A model generated the notes under the pieces. The model saw only the letters and a program-made list of their open reading frames with translations. It searched no databases and had not been told where the DNA came from. Positions 5,301-15,089 of a DNA stretch of 28,657 nucleotides are shown piece by piece. Origin of the DNA: a virus; the IMG/VR virus record IMGVR_UViG_3300042516_003293, positions 1 to 28,657 of that record; one strand, 5' to 3'. The position numbers and the translations under genes were made by a program. The first letter of the stretch is position 1. Each line of letters starts with the position of its first letter.

Positions 5301-5933
5301 ATGATCTCCGGCAGGACCCTCTTGGCTAATTATAGTGCAGCTTTTGGGTACGATGTGTACATGGTACCCCTGGCCCTTTCCTCTGTTGACACGGCTTTCA
5401 CCGGCGTTACTACCGGTATTGGCGCCAGCGGTGGTTTCATCGATCTTGGCACCAGCAATGCCAATGTCCTGGCAGCCAACAGTACCGTCGCTTATTCTGA
5501 CGGTATCTTCACCGTTGAAGGCAGTGCATTCGCCATGGATGGCACTGATGAAATCGTGCGTCTGTATGGCCTGACCAATGCCAGCCTGGAGACTGATACG
5601 AACTCCGAGGATATCGTTACTTACGACTCTGAGACCAAAGGTTTCAACGTCAGTATCGCTACTTCCAAGACCTGGAGCGTTTCGCTATCTGGCGTGGCCG
5701 ACTTCAAGGACGCTGGCTACCAGATCCTGCGTCTGACGGAACAGAATACGGTGGCAGACGGCCTGCGTGTGAAGTTCGTGCGTCGTGGCCCCACAGGCAC
5801 CGAGGAGACGGTGTATGGCTATGGCACCCTCCAGGGTTACACGGAATCGATTGAAGCCGGTTCTATCGTGTCCTGGGAAGCAACCGTGCAGGGTTACGGC
5901 CCTTATCGCATCGACATCGATGCCAATGCGTGA
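5301..5933 (+). CDS. Major tail tube protein (210 aa)
   Basis: The main tail subunit, forming the stacked rings through which DNA passes. The evidence is the typical tube pattern: a beta-rich protein whose C-terminal half has ETKGFNVSIATSKTWSVSLS, followed by ADFKDAGYQ and a long hydrophilic loop, and a final strand pair (VSWEATVQGYGPYRI). Length suits the family (about 130-250). I chose ATG 5301 over GTG 5268: the intervening codons include CGG for Arg, unlike the CGT/CGC of the gene body, and form a GC hairpin just after a promoter motif. Codon use is richer in GC-ending codons than its neighbours, and a strong terminator follows, as expected for an abundant virion protein. Confidence 0.85.
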   Translation: MISGRTLLANYSAAFGYDVYMVPLALSSVDTAFTGVTTGIGASGGFIDLGTSNANVLAANSTVAYSDGIFTVEGSAFAMDGTDEIVRLYGLTNASLETDTNSEDIVTYDSETKGFNVSIATSKTWSVSLSGVADFKDAGYQILRLTEQNTVADGLRVKFVRRGPTGTEETVYGYGTLQGYTESIEAGSIVSWEATVQGYGPYRIDIDANA

Positions 5934-5963
5934 TATACAGGCCTGAGGTCAGTCTGTTTAATG

Positions 5964-5986
5964 GCCCTCCTAACGGGGGGCTTTTT
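5964..5986 (+). terminator. Intrinsic terminator after the tail tube gene
   Basis: GCCCTCC, loop TAAC, GGGGGGC (7 bp, one T-G pair), then TTTTT. It separates the tube gene from the tape measure gene. Confidence 0.88.
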
Positions 5987-6021
5987 ATTGGTAAAATATC
6001 AGTTTATTTTGGCTTGATATC

Positions 6022-6030
6022 GGCACTATA
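6022..6030 (+). promoter_or_regulatory. Late promoter motif before the tape measure gene
   Basis: GGCACTATA, -10 hexamer CACTAT, 26 bases before the ATG at 6055. It lies just after the tail tube terminator, so the tape measure gene needs a promoter here. Confidence 0.55.
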
Positions 6031-6054
6031 AAACATAGGATTGTATAACTGCTG

Positions 6055-9000
6055 ATGGCTGCCAACGATTCCATAGTCCTTGGCATAAAGACAGAGGATC
6101 GTGGTGCAGCGGCTGGGCTTATCCAGGCACTGGAAAAGGCGGGTCCAGAAGCGCGTGACGCATTACTTAATGCGCTTGGTGACAAAGCGGGAAAAAAGGC
6201 TAATCTTCAATTAGTAATCAAACCAGCCTTTGAGGGAGAGGACCTAGATAAGGTATTCAAGGGTTGGAATTATTCCCTTCAGGAAACTGGTTCATTACAA
6301 GACGAGCTAGCGAAGAAAGCGGAGCGCCTTCAAGGCGTAGAGAAGGGCAGCCTGACAAACCTCAGGGCGCTGGTAAACACATACAAACAGCAGCGAGACG
6401 CCCTATCGCCAACGTTAACTGCCACTGACAGCCTTGGCCGAAGGGTAAACATTGTAAACCAAGAGTGGGCGAATGCGAATGCCAAAGTAGAAAAATTCAG
6501 CCGCTTACTGAACATAGCTGGAGCGTCTAATTTCTGGGATCGCATTAAAGCGGAACTGAACCTGGGCCCACTACTGGCGGCCGGGCGTGCGGTAAGCGAC
6601 CTGGTCAATACGTTCCAAAGTTTGTCTATTATATTTGGACAAGTACAGGGCGTATTTAATACTTTTATTGATTCCCTGGGCAGAGTACAGCAAGTTGACC
6701 TGCTGTTCAAAAGTATTGGCCAAGGACCAGCGGATGTTGCCACTGTTTTCAGCGATTCAACCAGGATTGCTCTGACATATGGCACCAGTCTTAATGTAAT
6801 CCGAGAGGGCTTCGCCCAGTTAACGCCAGCCGTTGTTGCCGCCGGCGGCAATATCAACGATGTGTCTGGCATTGTGGCTGCTTTGTCAAGCAGATTTGCT
6901 GTTTTTGGACTTAGCGCTGACAAAACACAGCGCATAATGAATGGCGTCATCCAGGCCTTTGGTAAAGGCAAGCTGATGGCTGAAGAATTAAACCAGCAAA
7001 TAGCAGAAGCCGACCCTGCGTTTCGCATTGACCTGGTAAATGCCTTAAACAAGCTAGATCCTAAGCTGAAATTAACCACAGCCGGCTTAGGCGAAATGGT
7101 GAAGAATGGGGAATTAACAAACGATGTGCTGCTCAAGGTGCTGCCTGCGATGGGGAAAACCTCGTCAACTTTTGGCGCCCTGGGCAACAGTGCACTTAGC
7201 GCGTCTGTTGCATTGCTCAGGAATGCAGTAACAGTTGAACAGGTTAAGAATCAAATCGCTACGCTGAATCAACTAAACCTGGAGAGTTTAGCTAATCTGT
7301 TTAAGCCGTTACTGGGCTCATTTCTGGCTATTCAAGCCGCCGTAACAGATTTCACTACCGACATATTAAAGCTAGAGGTAACCAAGACCCTGATATCGGT
7401 ATTCAATAGCCTAGCTGTTATCATTGCTACCACCACTGTAGCCATCACGAAGCTGATAACAATTGTTGGATCCCTCCTTAACCCATTCTTGGGTGTAATA
7501 AATGTTGTCGATAGCTTACTTAGCAAGTTAATTGGCTTCAAGCCTATTGTAACTCTTATTGGCGTGGTTATCGCCGCAAATCTTGTCAGGACACTACTTA
7601 CCGCTGCCCTTAGCTTCAAGGCCGTTACTCAATCGGCTCTATTGTTCGGCACTGTACTGAAATCGACCCTTGTTGGTGGCATAGCTGGCTTCAATGCTGC
7701 TGTAACTGGTCTGACAAATATACTCAAGGGCAACTTCCTTGACGGCCTCAAGGGGTTGGCCAATGGTATTGGCGGATTCAACTTCCAGCTTGGAAAGACG
7801 AAGGGTGCAGCCGGTGCGGCAAAGGGTGCAACCAATGAATTTTCTAACATACTGGGCGTTTTACCTGGGGCATTTGCTGATGCTGTTGCCGCCCAAGAAG
7901 CGCTTAGTAATAGCAGCGACAAACAAAGAAACAAACTAGGCCAGCAGGGTAAAGCTGCAGGTGCAGCAGCGCAGGCCACCAGTGCTGCTGCTAATGCCAC
8001 CAGTGCTGCTGCTAATGCCACTGAGGGCGCCGCTGCCGCTGCTGGCTTAGGTGGTAAGGGCCTAGCTGCGTTGGGCGTTGCTGCCATTGTCGCAGGTGGC
8101 GCATGGCTTGCATATGAAAAAACCCTAAAGAGCTCCTGGGAGACGGGTGATACACTGAAGGAAGGCTTAAAATCAATAAACCAAGAACTGGCAAATCAAA
8201 AGACGGCACTAGAAAATACTGCCGATGGGGCGGAAACCTTTAAGCAGGATCTTCGAGAGTCTATCGCAGAAACCGATTCCTTAAAGAGGAATCTTTTTAT
8301 TATTGCTGGAATTGTGATTCCTGGCTTCACGCTATTTAATAAAACCGATTCCGATACCATCTCCGACATAAGGAATAACATTGGTCAGGTAAAGACTCAA
8401 CTAGAAGAAGTAGATGTTGAAGCCCGAAGAGTAACGACGGCTCTGAAGGATTACAACTCCGAGACCGCCGATGAGAGAGCGACGGCATTACTGAAAGCCA
8501 GGGTGGAAGCTCAGGTGAAATCATATGATGTTGTAATTCAAAAGCTGGGGCAACTCAGGGCCGAAAAACTGAAAGAAGCCAAATCCAGTGGAGGTGGACT
8601 CTCTCGGCAAGAAGCGGGCCAATTGATGTCATTATCCAAGCTGCTGGATGATGCTAAGGCCAAGAGAGAAGCGCTGAGAAAAGAAGCAGAAAACAAAGGA
8701 ATAAACGTAAAGGTAAATGACAACGAATTAAAAATAGGCACTCAAAGTCTTGCGTTGCTACAGGAACGAATCAAGACCTTGAAGGCAACAAAAGCAGAGG
8801 CAACGATTGGAACAAAGGGCTACAAGGAGGCTGAGGCACAAATTAAAAGCCTGGAAGGCTTGCTGAAGCTACTTGAATCAGACCCAACCGAAGTCCGAAT
8901 AAAAGTCAATTACGACATAAGTAAAGGGCAACTGGAATCTGCCGTAAGTCAAGCGCAGGCATTGGTTGAGCAATTCAAAGCTCGCCGGGATTTAATAGAA

Positions 9001-10824
9001 TCAGGGTATGACATTCTAAAGGCTGAGATTGGAGCACGAATTACCGCCGCCAAGGATGAGTTAGATACATTGAAGGACCGAGAGGCCTCCTCGGGTGCAA
9101 TAAAAGCAAAAGAAGAAGAAATTGAGGCACTCAAGAAACAGGCGGATAGTGTTGAACGTGCGGGGTTGGTCAATAGGCTGAACAGTCTTGGTCAATCGCA
9201 AAAACTAGAGCAAGAAGTGCTGCGGTTAAAGCAGCAGCAGGCCGCGCTAGATATTCAAAACAAAGTCCGCGAAGCAAATATTAAGTTAAATGAAGCTCAG
9301 CAAGTAATCAATCAAGCGGAAGCTGAGCGAAATAAAGCCGTCAACAGGGGTGTTTCGGGTGAAGCGCTTCAAGGTTATCAGCGTAATGTTGATTTAGCGA
9401 AAGAAAACTATGGCCTTCAGCTTGATATATTGAACGCCGAAAAATCAAGGCTGAATTCATTGCGGCAAACGCAATCAATAGAAACTGAAACACTGGGGAT
9501 AAAGCAAAAAACCGAGGAGGCTACCTTAAGATCTAAGGTAGCACAACTTGACACAGCTAAAGCAACAGCTCAAACCGCAGTAGCGACGGGATTGATAAGT
9601 AGTGCCACCCAGGCAGTATCCAGTGGTTTTATTCAAGTCGGCGATCAGATAAAACAACTCCCTGCCTCGGTTCAGGCTGCTAGCTCCAGCATTCAAACAA
9701 GCGCCGCCACTGCTACTGCCGCTGTGCTGGGCTCTGCGGAAGCCTATAGCAGGGTTTCGGCCGGCGCGAATGCAGCGACCAGCGCTACTGCCGCTTTAGC
9801 CGGTAGCATTATATCATCCAACGACAGCGCAAGAAGCAGCATTGGCCAACTGGGAGATGACATTGGCGGGGTTGCTGGGGAAGCCGCTAGAGCCTCTTCC
9901 GGGTTCAGTGGTATCAGCAGTGCAGTCCAGGCTATTAACACTCAGCGTTTGGCTGAACTAAAAACCACTCTTTCGGACTCTAAGGAAGAAGCATCTAATG
10001 TTGCTGCAGAGCTTGCAAATACTGGTTCAGTCGGCGGTGCTCTGGCTTCGTCTATTCAGCCCTTTACTAACAGCATAAGCGCCACCAAGGATGCCACAAA
10101 CATCCTGTCCGATTCAATATCTAAACTACCAACAGATGCTGCGGCCGGTCTTTCTGACTCATTCGAGGGAGCGGCAATCAGTGCAGGCCTGATAGCTAGT
10201 GCTGATATTGGTGGATCCGTTGGTGCAGCAACAAGAAACAGTAGCGTATTCAGGGACAGCATGTTAGGGGCCGAGGGGGCTGTCGATGGTATCAGATCAA
10301 AGTTACTAGAGCTTGATGGTTTAACAGTTAATGTCAAAGTTGGCGTTGAGGGTGGAGTGCCCGCAAGATGGGCTGGCGGTCCGGTATCGGCTGGGACAAT
10401 GTATCGAGTAAACGAACTAGGAAAAGAATCGTTCCTGTCCGCTGGCGGCAGGTTGTCTGTTATCAACCGACCGGAAAACAGCACATGGAGACCGCCTACT
10501 TCTGGTACGATCATACCAGCACATCTGACTGCTGCGCTTGACATCCCACGAGGTGGAATCAAGTTGCCATCTGGCGCTTCTTCTCGTCTGCACAGGGCAT
10601 CTCGTGCCACCGGCGGCAGTCGTAATGTCTCCGATGCCGTCAAGGCAATTGCCGTGAATATGGACACCGGTTACTTGGCACGGTCCCAGGCGACCCAAGC
10701 GCAGCAATTGGGCAAGCTAACCATGGCCATAAACGAATTAACAAGAAAGAACTGGAACGTTGATGTAAAAGTCAGGAATACTGGTAGTACAGCTTACTTG
10801 GACGCCTTAAACCAGAGACTGTAA
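6055..10824 (+). CDS. Tape measure protein (1589 aa)
   Basis: The longest gene in the window, after the tail tube, as expected for the protein that sets tail length and leaves with the DNA. Residues about 210-400 carry the tape measure core (around GTSLNVIREGF and MAEELNQQIAEADPAFR). Hydrophobic stretches lie near residues 443-520 and 664-689 and may enter the host membrane. An Ala-rich part near 640-690 contains a perfect 21-bp tandem duplication. Residues about 780-1170 are long charged coiled coils. At the usual 0.15 nm per residue the tail would be about 240 nm long. There is no Shine-Dalgarno sequence. The stop TAA shares one base with the next ATG. No lytic or peptidase motif was recognised. 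Confidence 0.93.
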   Translation: MAANDSIVLGIKTEDRGAAAGLIQALEKAGPEARDALLNALGDKAGKKANLQLVIKPAFEGEDLDKVFKGWNYSLQETGSLQDELAKKAERLQGVEKGSLTNLRALVNTYKQQRDALSPTLTATDSLGRRVNIVNQEWANANAKVEKFSRLLNIAGASNFWDRIKAELNLGPLLAAGRAVSDLVNTFQSLSIIFGQVQGVFNTFIDSLGRVQQVDLLFKSIGQGPADVATVFSDSTRIALTYGTSLNVIREGFAQLTPAVVAAGGNINDVSGIVAALSSRFAVFGLSADKTQRIMNGVIQAFGKGKLMAEELNQQIAEADPAFRIDLVNALNKLDPKLKLTTAGLGEMVKNGELTNDVLLKVLPAMGKTSSTFGALGNSALSASVALLRNAVTVEQVKNQIATLNQLNLESLANLFKPLLGSFLAIQAAVTDFTTDILKLEVTKTLISVFNSLAVIIATTTVAITKLITIVGSLLNPFLGVINVVDSLLSKLIGFKPIVTLIGVVIAANLVRTLLTAALSFKAVTQSALLFGTVLKSTLVGGIAGFNAAVTGLTNILKGNFLDGLKGLANGIGGFNFQLGKTKGAAGAAKGATNEFSNILGVLPGAFADAVAAQEALSNSSDKQRNKLGQQGKAAGAAAQATSAAANATSAAANATEGAAAAAGLGGKGLAALGVAAIVAGGAWLAYEKTLKSSWETGDTLKEGLKSINQELANQKTALENTADGAETFKQDLRESIAETDSLKRNLFIIAGIVIPGFTLFNKTDSDTISDIRNNIGQVKTQLEEVDVEARRVTTALKDYNSETADERATALLKARVEAQVKSYDVVIQKLGQLRAEKLKEAKSSGGGLSRQEAGQLMSLSKLLDDAKAKREALRKEAENKGINVKVNDNELKIGTQSLALLQERIKTLKATKAEATIGTKGYKEAEAQIKSLEGLLKLLESDPTEVRIKVNYDISKGQLESAVSQAQALVEQFKARRDLIESGYDILKAEIGARITAAKDELDTLKDREASSGAIKAKEEEIEALKKQADSVERAGLVNRLNSLGQSQKLEQEVLRLKQQQAALDIQNKVREANIKLNEAQQVINQAEAERNKAVNRGVSGEALQGYQRNVDLAKENYGLQLDILNAEKSRLNSLRQTQSIETETLGIKQKTEEATLRSKVAQLDTAKATAQTAVATGLISSATQAVSSGFIQVGDQIKQLPASVQAASSSIQTSAATATAAVLGSAEAYSRVSAGANAATSATAALAGSIISSNDSARSSIGQLGDDIGGVAGEAARASSGFSGISSAVQAINTQRLAELKTTLSDSKEEASNVAAELANTGSVGGALASSIQPFTNSISATKDATNILSDSISKLPTDAAAGLSDSFEGAAISAGLIASADIGGSVGAATRNSSVFRDSMLGAEGAVDGIRSKLLELDGLTVNVKVGVEGGVPARWAGGPVSAGTMYRVNELGKESFLSAGGRLSVINRPENSTWRPPTSGTIIPAHLTAALDIPRGGIKLPSGASSRLHRASRATGGSRNVSDAVKAIAVNMDTGYLARSQATQAQQLGKLTMAINELTRKNWNVDVKVRNTGSTAYLDALNQRL
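7976..8017 (+). repeat. Perfect 21-bp tandem duplication in the tape measure gene
   Basis: Two identical 21-bp units (7976-7996 and 7997-8017) encode ATSAAAN twice in the Ala-rich segment. In-frame slippage here would change tape length by seven residues. Confidence 0.85.
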
Positions 10825-11573
10825 TGACCGTAACCATCTCCAGTCTGACCATAGATAAATTAACGGCGCAGCCATTTGGGTATGACGATCAAGGGGTTCT
10901 GGTAGGTCGCACTTCGCGCAAATTCAGCATAAACGGACTGGTTACGCCTAGTGAATGGTTGGATCTCGTAGATATTTACGATACTTGGCGCAACACCAGA
11001 ATAGACGAACAGGATCCAGCCATCTCTGGTGTACTCGGTAGCACCGTTGGCTTCAGTGGTACCGGTCCAGGCGGTCAGACATGGACTGATATTGAATGCT
11101 GGTTTATCAGTGCGCCAAGTGCTGAGCAAGCGGGTGCATGGCTGTCTGTAAATGTCGAACTAGTAGACGCAGGGCAAGCCTTAGAAGTAATATTAAAGCA
11201 ACAATTAGACGAGTCAGGGCAGAGCGAACTGAAGCCTGATTTTGGTACTATTACGCTTGGCTCTACGACTTTAACATTAACAAAACCGGTTGATACCTAT
11301 GGTCCAGGTCCGACTCTGGAATTGACGGCCGCCGGTACTCATTACCTGTCTGGCCCTTTGACAGTATACAAAATAAAAGACGTCGAGGGAACTACAAATT
11401 TGGCAGGCTGGGATGATGTACGCAGTTGGTATGAAAGTCAAATTGTGGCAGTACCACTTACTGGCAGCTATTTTCCAATAAGTCCACCAACTGCGACGGC
11501 TGAGCGCAAGATAATCAGCGGAAGTCCGGCGGATATTTACACGGTGTCGATTCAACTTGGGCTGGTGATGTAA
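10824..11573 (+). CDS. Probable distal tail protein (249 aa)
   Basis: First gene after the tape measure, overlapping it by one base, the usual place for the distal tail (Dit-like) or lambda M/L-like protein that connects tube and hub. The 249-residue protein is beta-rich, Thr/Gly/Ser-rich, without cysteine clusters. The first 110 residues (ITISSL-type start, then SRKFSINGLVTPSEWLDLVDIY) fit a ring-forming beta domain; the second half looks like a separate beta domain around TLTLTKPVDTYGPG. No decisive motif is seen, so the call rests on order and fold character. One base separates it from the next gene, so the two are surely co-transcribed. Confidence 0.55.
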   Translation: MTVTISSLTIDKLTAQPFGYDDQGVLVGRTSRKFSINGLVTPSEWLDLVDIYDTWRNTRIDEQDPAISGVLGSTVGFSGTGPGGQTWTDIECWFISAPSAEQAGAWLSVNVELVDAGQALEVILKQQLDESGQSELKPDFGTITLGSTTLTLTKPVDTYGPGPTLELTAAGTHYLSGPLTVYKIKDVEGTTNLAGWDDVRSWYESQIVAVPLTGSYFPISPPTATAERKIISGSPADIYTVSIQLGLVM

Positions 11574-11574
11574 C

Positions 11575-14163
11575 ATGACTCTAGACATTAGAGCAACAGT
11601 AGAATGCAGCTTGGGTGAGGTGATCAGTGCTAGCCTGAGTGATGACTACATCCAGGGTAATGGATTGATCAAAACGCAAGGCAGTTGCCTGATAGACGGA
11701 CTCATAACACCACCTGTCGGCACTGTTGTTACTTTTGATTACACAAAGGACGGTGTAACCAGGAGTATTCCGCGCAAAATGCGGGTGCTCAGCAGTTTTG
11801 CTGATCCGTATCGCAGGACGACAGAAGTACAAATGGGTTGTTTGCTGACGTTCCTGTCGGATGCGAGGGAACCAATCGAATGGAGCGCACTGAACGATCC
11901 AAGAAATAGCAATTATACCGAAGAAGACAAGAATATCATTGTGATACCAATAAGCGCAAGTTCTATTGCCTATAGGTGCCTAACGGGCCTGGAAATAGTT
12001 CCATTCAACGATCCTGGATTGACCAATAGCTTTAGTATCGAAACATTTGACTTCAGTTCAGGGTATGTCAACATCTTGAGCGATTTGCTGTATTCGGAGT
12101 CAAAATGCGGATACCTGAACATGAACGACGAATTGGTTATAATTGATTTATCTCAGGAAGGTGGCACCGGTCCACTGTTGTCCGAAGATAAGGTAATTGA
12201 TATTGGCAGCATAAATTCCGGCGCAATTCCGGGCGAGGGCGTAATCGTAAAGTACAATACATTGAAACTGTTTAATTCAGCCGAATTAAAAACCGAGATA
12301 AACGAAGCTGGCCAGGAGGTTCCTGCAGAGACGCCAGACCCTTCAAGTAAAGTTCCCGAGGCGGAAGTACTTGCCGCGCAGGCAATTGCAAATGAAACAG
12401 CTCCAGAAACACTTACCACGGAAGTTAGGGACGCTTACCAAAGAATACTGGTAGCCAGAAATGAAGCTAACACAGAGGTGGGGGCTCCAGCCTTTGGTGT
12501 GTATAACTACAAGCAAAACCCTGGGACGTTGCAAGAATCAACGGTGACAATAGTCACAACGCATGCACCCATTACCGAAACAAGGAAAAATTATTCAGCA
12601 GTTCAAGTTAAAAATCAAAGCGACGGATCTATATCTTACGAAAACGAAAGGCAAACATATGAGCGAACTGTTTCGACAAATGTCCTGGGTATTACTGCCA
12701 GTTCGTTGTTTCAAAATATAGCCGATGTGGCTGCATCCGTAGGACTTGCTCCACCGAACTCTAATCTGGGTGGAGGTTCGCCAACTATTGTTCAAAAAAC
12801 ATTTGAGTATTTCGACAACGGCGACTCAGTAGAGAACGAAATTAAGTACCAGAGTTCAACTCATGTTGCTGCTGAGATGAACCTAGACTGGGCCTATCCA
12901 GTCACGAACGGATACGCGTATGTGAGTTTTGGCGCTGACATGATTCCCGTTGAACAGGTAACTACAGTGAAGAAAGTTACCGCTGGTATTGAGTCAACTT
13001 ATACATATTATTACAGGCTATGGCATCAAACGATAAGTGGACAAATAGCTACAGCCATGGCTTCAAACTCTGGCAAAATCGACAACGCGCAGGCTGCGTC
13101 TAACTATTTCAACAGATCCGTGTATACCGCTGCTGGCGGCACTAGGCCGGGGGTTGTTTTTGACTATATGACCACCAGCATCAGCTACAAGAGCAGTTTC
13201 CCAACAGGTAATGTCACCAGAACCACCAGTGTACTTACCCGGTATGCCGCACCCGCTAATGTTACTAAGCCTGCAACGCTCGAGCCACCACCTGACCCAA
13301 CCCCTGGGCTACCCTCACCTAGAAAGGAACGCAAAATAGGCTTTGCTGACAATGCAGCAACGTCAGCAGACTACAGGACAGAAGGTGTGTCGGAAATAGA
13401 ATTTATTTCCGGCAACTATGGCGCAAAACGAATTACCGAATTCAGTATGCCATATGCCCCAGATGATAGATTCATAAAATCAGGTGATGAGTACTATTCG
13501 GTAAGTTCCGGGGCAGGCTCAAAAGCCAATACTTTTGGTCGCGTACAGAACAGATTATTGCTGGCAAATAGGTCGGGACTAAATGTAACAACAGTTCCAG
13601 AATTATTGCCAAACAACCCTTTTGATCCGATAATCATCGAAGCCAATGGTCTGTCGGCGATGTACAGATTAAATGGTACATCATGGTCTATTGACAGTAG
13701 CGGAGTTGTTGTCAGCAGCGATGGGCTATTCTGGGGCGCAGTGGGTGGAACAGGACAGTTCTGGTTCCCGGTTGCTCCTGGTATAACGTCACTTCCAAGC
13801 ACGCCACCTGCTGTTGACGGGCAGGTAACCGTACCTTATGTTGCCCCTAGTTGGCTGGAAATTATATCAATTACAGCCTCAACTAGAACGAAAGTAGTCG
13901 TTACAAGATTTCAATACTCTTTGAATTTGCTGACCGAGGCAAGCGTACCAGTCCATACTGAGATTGTGGCCACTACAGTAATTGGGCTCAGGTTGGATTC
14001 TGTCCAAATCGGGCTTTCTGCTTTGCCTGTCACGGTAAATCATCCGATAAAAACCTCTGCAGTTCAAATTACCGTAACAGCACCACCGGTGACGACGCTG
14101 CATCCGGTAAAAGCTGGTGCAGTTCAAGTCACTCTAACGGCATTACCCCCGTTGGGCCCATAG
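11575..14163 (+). CDS. Tail hub / tail-associated protein (862 aa)
   Basis: Second gene after the tape measure, where siphophages encode the baseplate hub or Tal-like protein that closes the tail tip. Residues 1-240 resemble hub beta-barrel domains (VTFDYTKDGVTRSIPRKMRV, then YVNILSDLLYSESKCGYLNMN). Residues about 245-300 are an Ala/Glu-rich helical insert. The middle is beta-rich and may bind carbohydrate or form the spike. The last 65 residues contain two and a half imperfect repeats built on VQ-x-T/L-x-A-x-PVT. No peptidase or muramidase motif was recognised. Identity as a hub is inferred mainly from order and size. Confidence 0.6.
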   Translation: MTLDIRATVECSLGEVISASLSDDYIQGNGLIKTQGSCLIDGLITPPVGTVVTFDYTKDGVTRSIPRKMRVLSSFADPYRRTTEVQMGCLLTFLSDAREPIEWSALNDPRNSNYTEEDKNIIVIPISASSIAYRCLTGLEIVPFNDPGLTNSFSIETFDFSSGYVNILSDLLYSESKCGYLNMNDELVIIDLSQEGGTGPLLSEDKVIDIGSINSGAIPGEGVIVKYNTLKLFNSAELKTEINEAGQEVPAETPDPSSKVPEAEVLAAQAIANETAPETLTTEVRDAYQRILVARNEANTEVGAPAFGVYNYKQNPGTLQESTVTIVTTHAPITETRKNYSAVQVKNQSDGSISYENERQTYERTVSTNVLGITASSLFQNIADVAASVGLAPPNSNLGGGSPTIVQKTFEYFDNGDSVENEIKYQSSTHVAAEMNLDWAYPVTNGYAYVSFGADMIPVEQVTTVKKVTAGIESTYTYYYRLWHQTISGQIATAMASNSGKIDNAQAASNYFNRSVYTAAGGTRPGVVFDYMTTSISYKSSFPTGNVTRTTSVLTRYAAPANVTKPATLEPPPDPTPGLPSPRKERKIGFADNAATSADYRTEGVSEIEFISGNYGAKRITEFSMPYAPDDRFIKSGDEYYSVSSGAGSKANTFGRVQNRLLLANRSGLNVTTVPELLPNNPFDPIIIEANGLSAMYRLNGTSWSIDSSGVVVSSDGLFWGAVGGTGQFWFPVAPGITSLPSTPPAVDGQVTVPYVAPSWLEIISITASTRTKVVVTRFQYSLNLLTEASVPVHTEIVATTVIGLRLDSVQIGLSALPVTVNHPIKTSAVQITVTAPPVTTLHPVKAGAVQVTLTALPPLGP

Positions 14164-14170
14164 AAAATTT

Positions 14171-14179
14171 GGAACCATA
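14171..14179 (+). promoter_or_regulatory. Late promoter motif before the 14199 gene
   Basis: GGAACCATA, -10 hexamer AACCAT, 21 bases before the ATG at 14199. Confidence 0.5.
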
Positions 14180-14198
14180 GATAAGCCGTTTCAACAAA

Positions 14199-14624
14199 AT
14201 GTCGACCGTATCTCTATATAACCATACCAGCTCATATGTCATGGATCTTGACCTTGACGGATTCTCATATTATTTGATGCTATGCGCCAGCAGTACATTT
14301 GACGCAACTGATGCAACATTAGCTGATATAACAAAGACCGAGGTGGCAGACGGCAATGGCTACACGACGGGCGGACAAGAATTGATGAATAAAGCGATTA
14401 CGACTGTAAATACGAACAACGCCAAGTTCCTGGCTGACGATGTTGAATGGCCAGTAACCAGCGGCAGCATAACCGCAGATAGTGCTATTCTGTACTACTC
14501 TAATGGAAATACCAACCCGCCACTGCTGCATATCGATTTTGGAGCATCGATTGAAGTTTCATCGGGAAGTTCATTCCTCATCGAATGGGATCCAGATGGA
14601 ATAATTGTGCTGGATACACCGTAA
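14199..14624 (+). CDS. Minor structural protein, paralogue A (141 aa)
   Basis: A 141-residue beta-rich protein without signal peptide. It shares a framework with the next gene: YLMLCASSTFDATDATLAD then TEVADGNGYT here, against VMLCNSSGNSFTAESTVAD then AEVTGSGYV there, followed by a Tyr/Ile-rich strand (ILYYS versus IIIYF). I recall proteins of this type as small virion or tail-tip proteins in phages of aquatic bacteria, but no function is established to my knowledge. There is no Shine-Dalgarno sequence. It stands alone between short intergenic gaps, each with a late promoter motif. Confidence 0.65.
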   Translation: MSTVSLYNHTSSYVMDLDLDGFSYYLMLCASSTFDATDATLADITKTEVADGNGYTTGGQELMNKAITTVNTNNAKFLADDVEWPVTSGSITADSAILYYSNGNTNPPLLHIDFGASIEVSSGSSFLIEWDPDGIIVLDTP

Positions 14625-14641
14625 CGAGATTACAAAATATA

Positions 14642-14650
14642 GGAATTATA
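14642..14650 (+). promoter_or_regulatory. Late promoter motif before the 14685 gene
   Basis: GGAATTATA, -10 hexamer AATTAT, 36 bases before the ATG at 14685. Confidence 0.5.
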
Positions 14651-14684
14651 GCTAAGCAGTACAGGCGTTTCTTCTGTTGTTATT

Positions 14685-15089
14685 ATGGCATTATCCGCAT
14701 TGATTAGCACGAAAGAACTGCAAAGACAGGCGGAATTGTGCCTTGAGGGTAATACAGTCAATGTAATGTTATGCAATTCGAGTGGCAACAGCTTCACCGC
14801 AGAAAGCACTGTAGCCGACTGGCAAACGGCAGAAGTGACTGGGAGTGGCTACGTCAGGTTCAGTCAGACCGTGCAGGCCGGTAGCTACAACTCTGGATTG
14901 GCTTCTTACGTCATACCAAATATTGATGCTGCCTTTGAATGCGACACAACTCCGTTAAGTTACGATAGGATCATTATATATTTTACTGGTGAGACATATA
15001 TCCACAGCATGCTTTCCGAAAACCCGACAATTTCGCTGACACCAGGTCAAGCGCAAACCTACCGCATCAGCCTAAGGCAGGACGACTGA
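14685..15089 (+). CDS. Minor structural protein, paralogue B (134 aa)
   Basis: A 134-residue beta-rich protein related to the preceding gene (see paralogue A): the MLC-x-S-S start of the first strand, the F-x-A-x-x-T-x-AD turn and the E-V-x-x-x-G-Y hairpin line up in the same order. Its C-terminus (SLTPGQAQTYRISL) matches the place of SSGSSFLIEW in paralogue A. It probably sits on the tail tip or head surface. The gene shares its TGA with the ATG of the LamG-like gene (TGATG), so the two are translationally coupled and may form one assembly. There is no Shine-Dalgarno sequence. Confidence 0.65.
   Translation: MALSALISTKELQRQAELCLEGNTVNVMLCNSSGNSFTAESTVADWQTAEVTGSGYVRFSQTVQAGSYNSGLASYVIPNIDAAFECDTTPLSYDRIIIYFTGETYIHSMLSENPTISLTPGQAQTYRISLRQDD

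Noticed and set aside
6330-7187. Minus-strand ORF inside the tape measure gene
   Set aside because: No ribosome site or domain, opposite a clear coding frame. Others opposite the tape measure (7629-8087, 10056-10667) were dismissed for the same reason.
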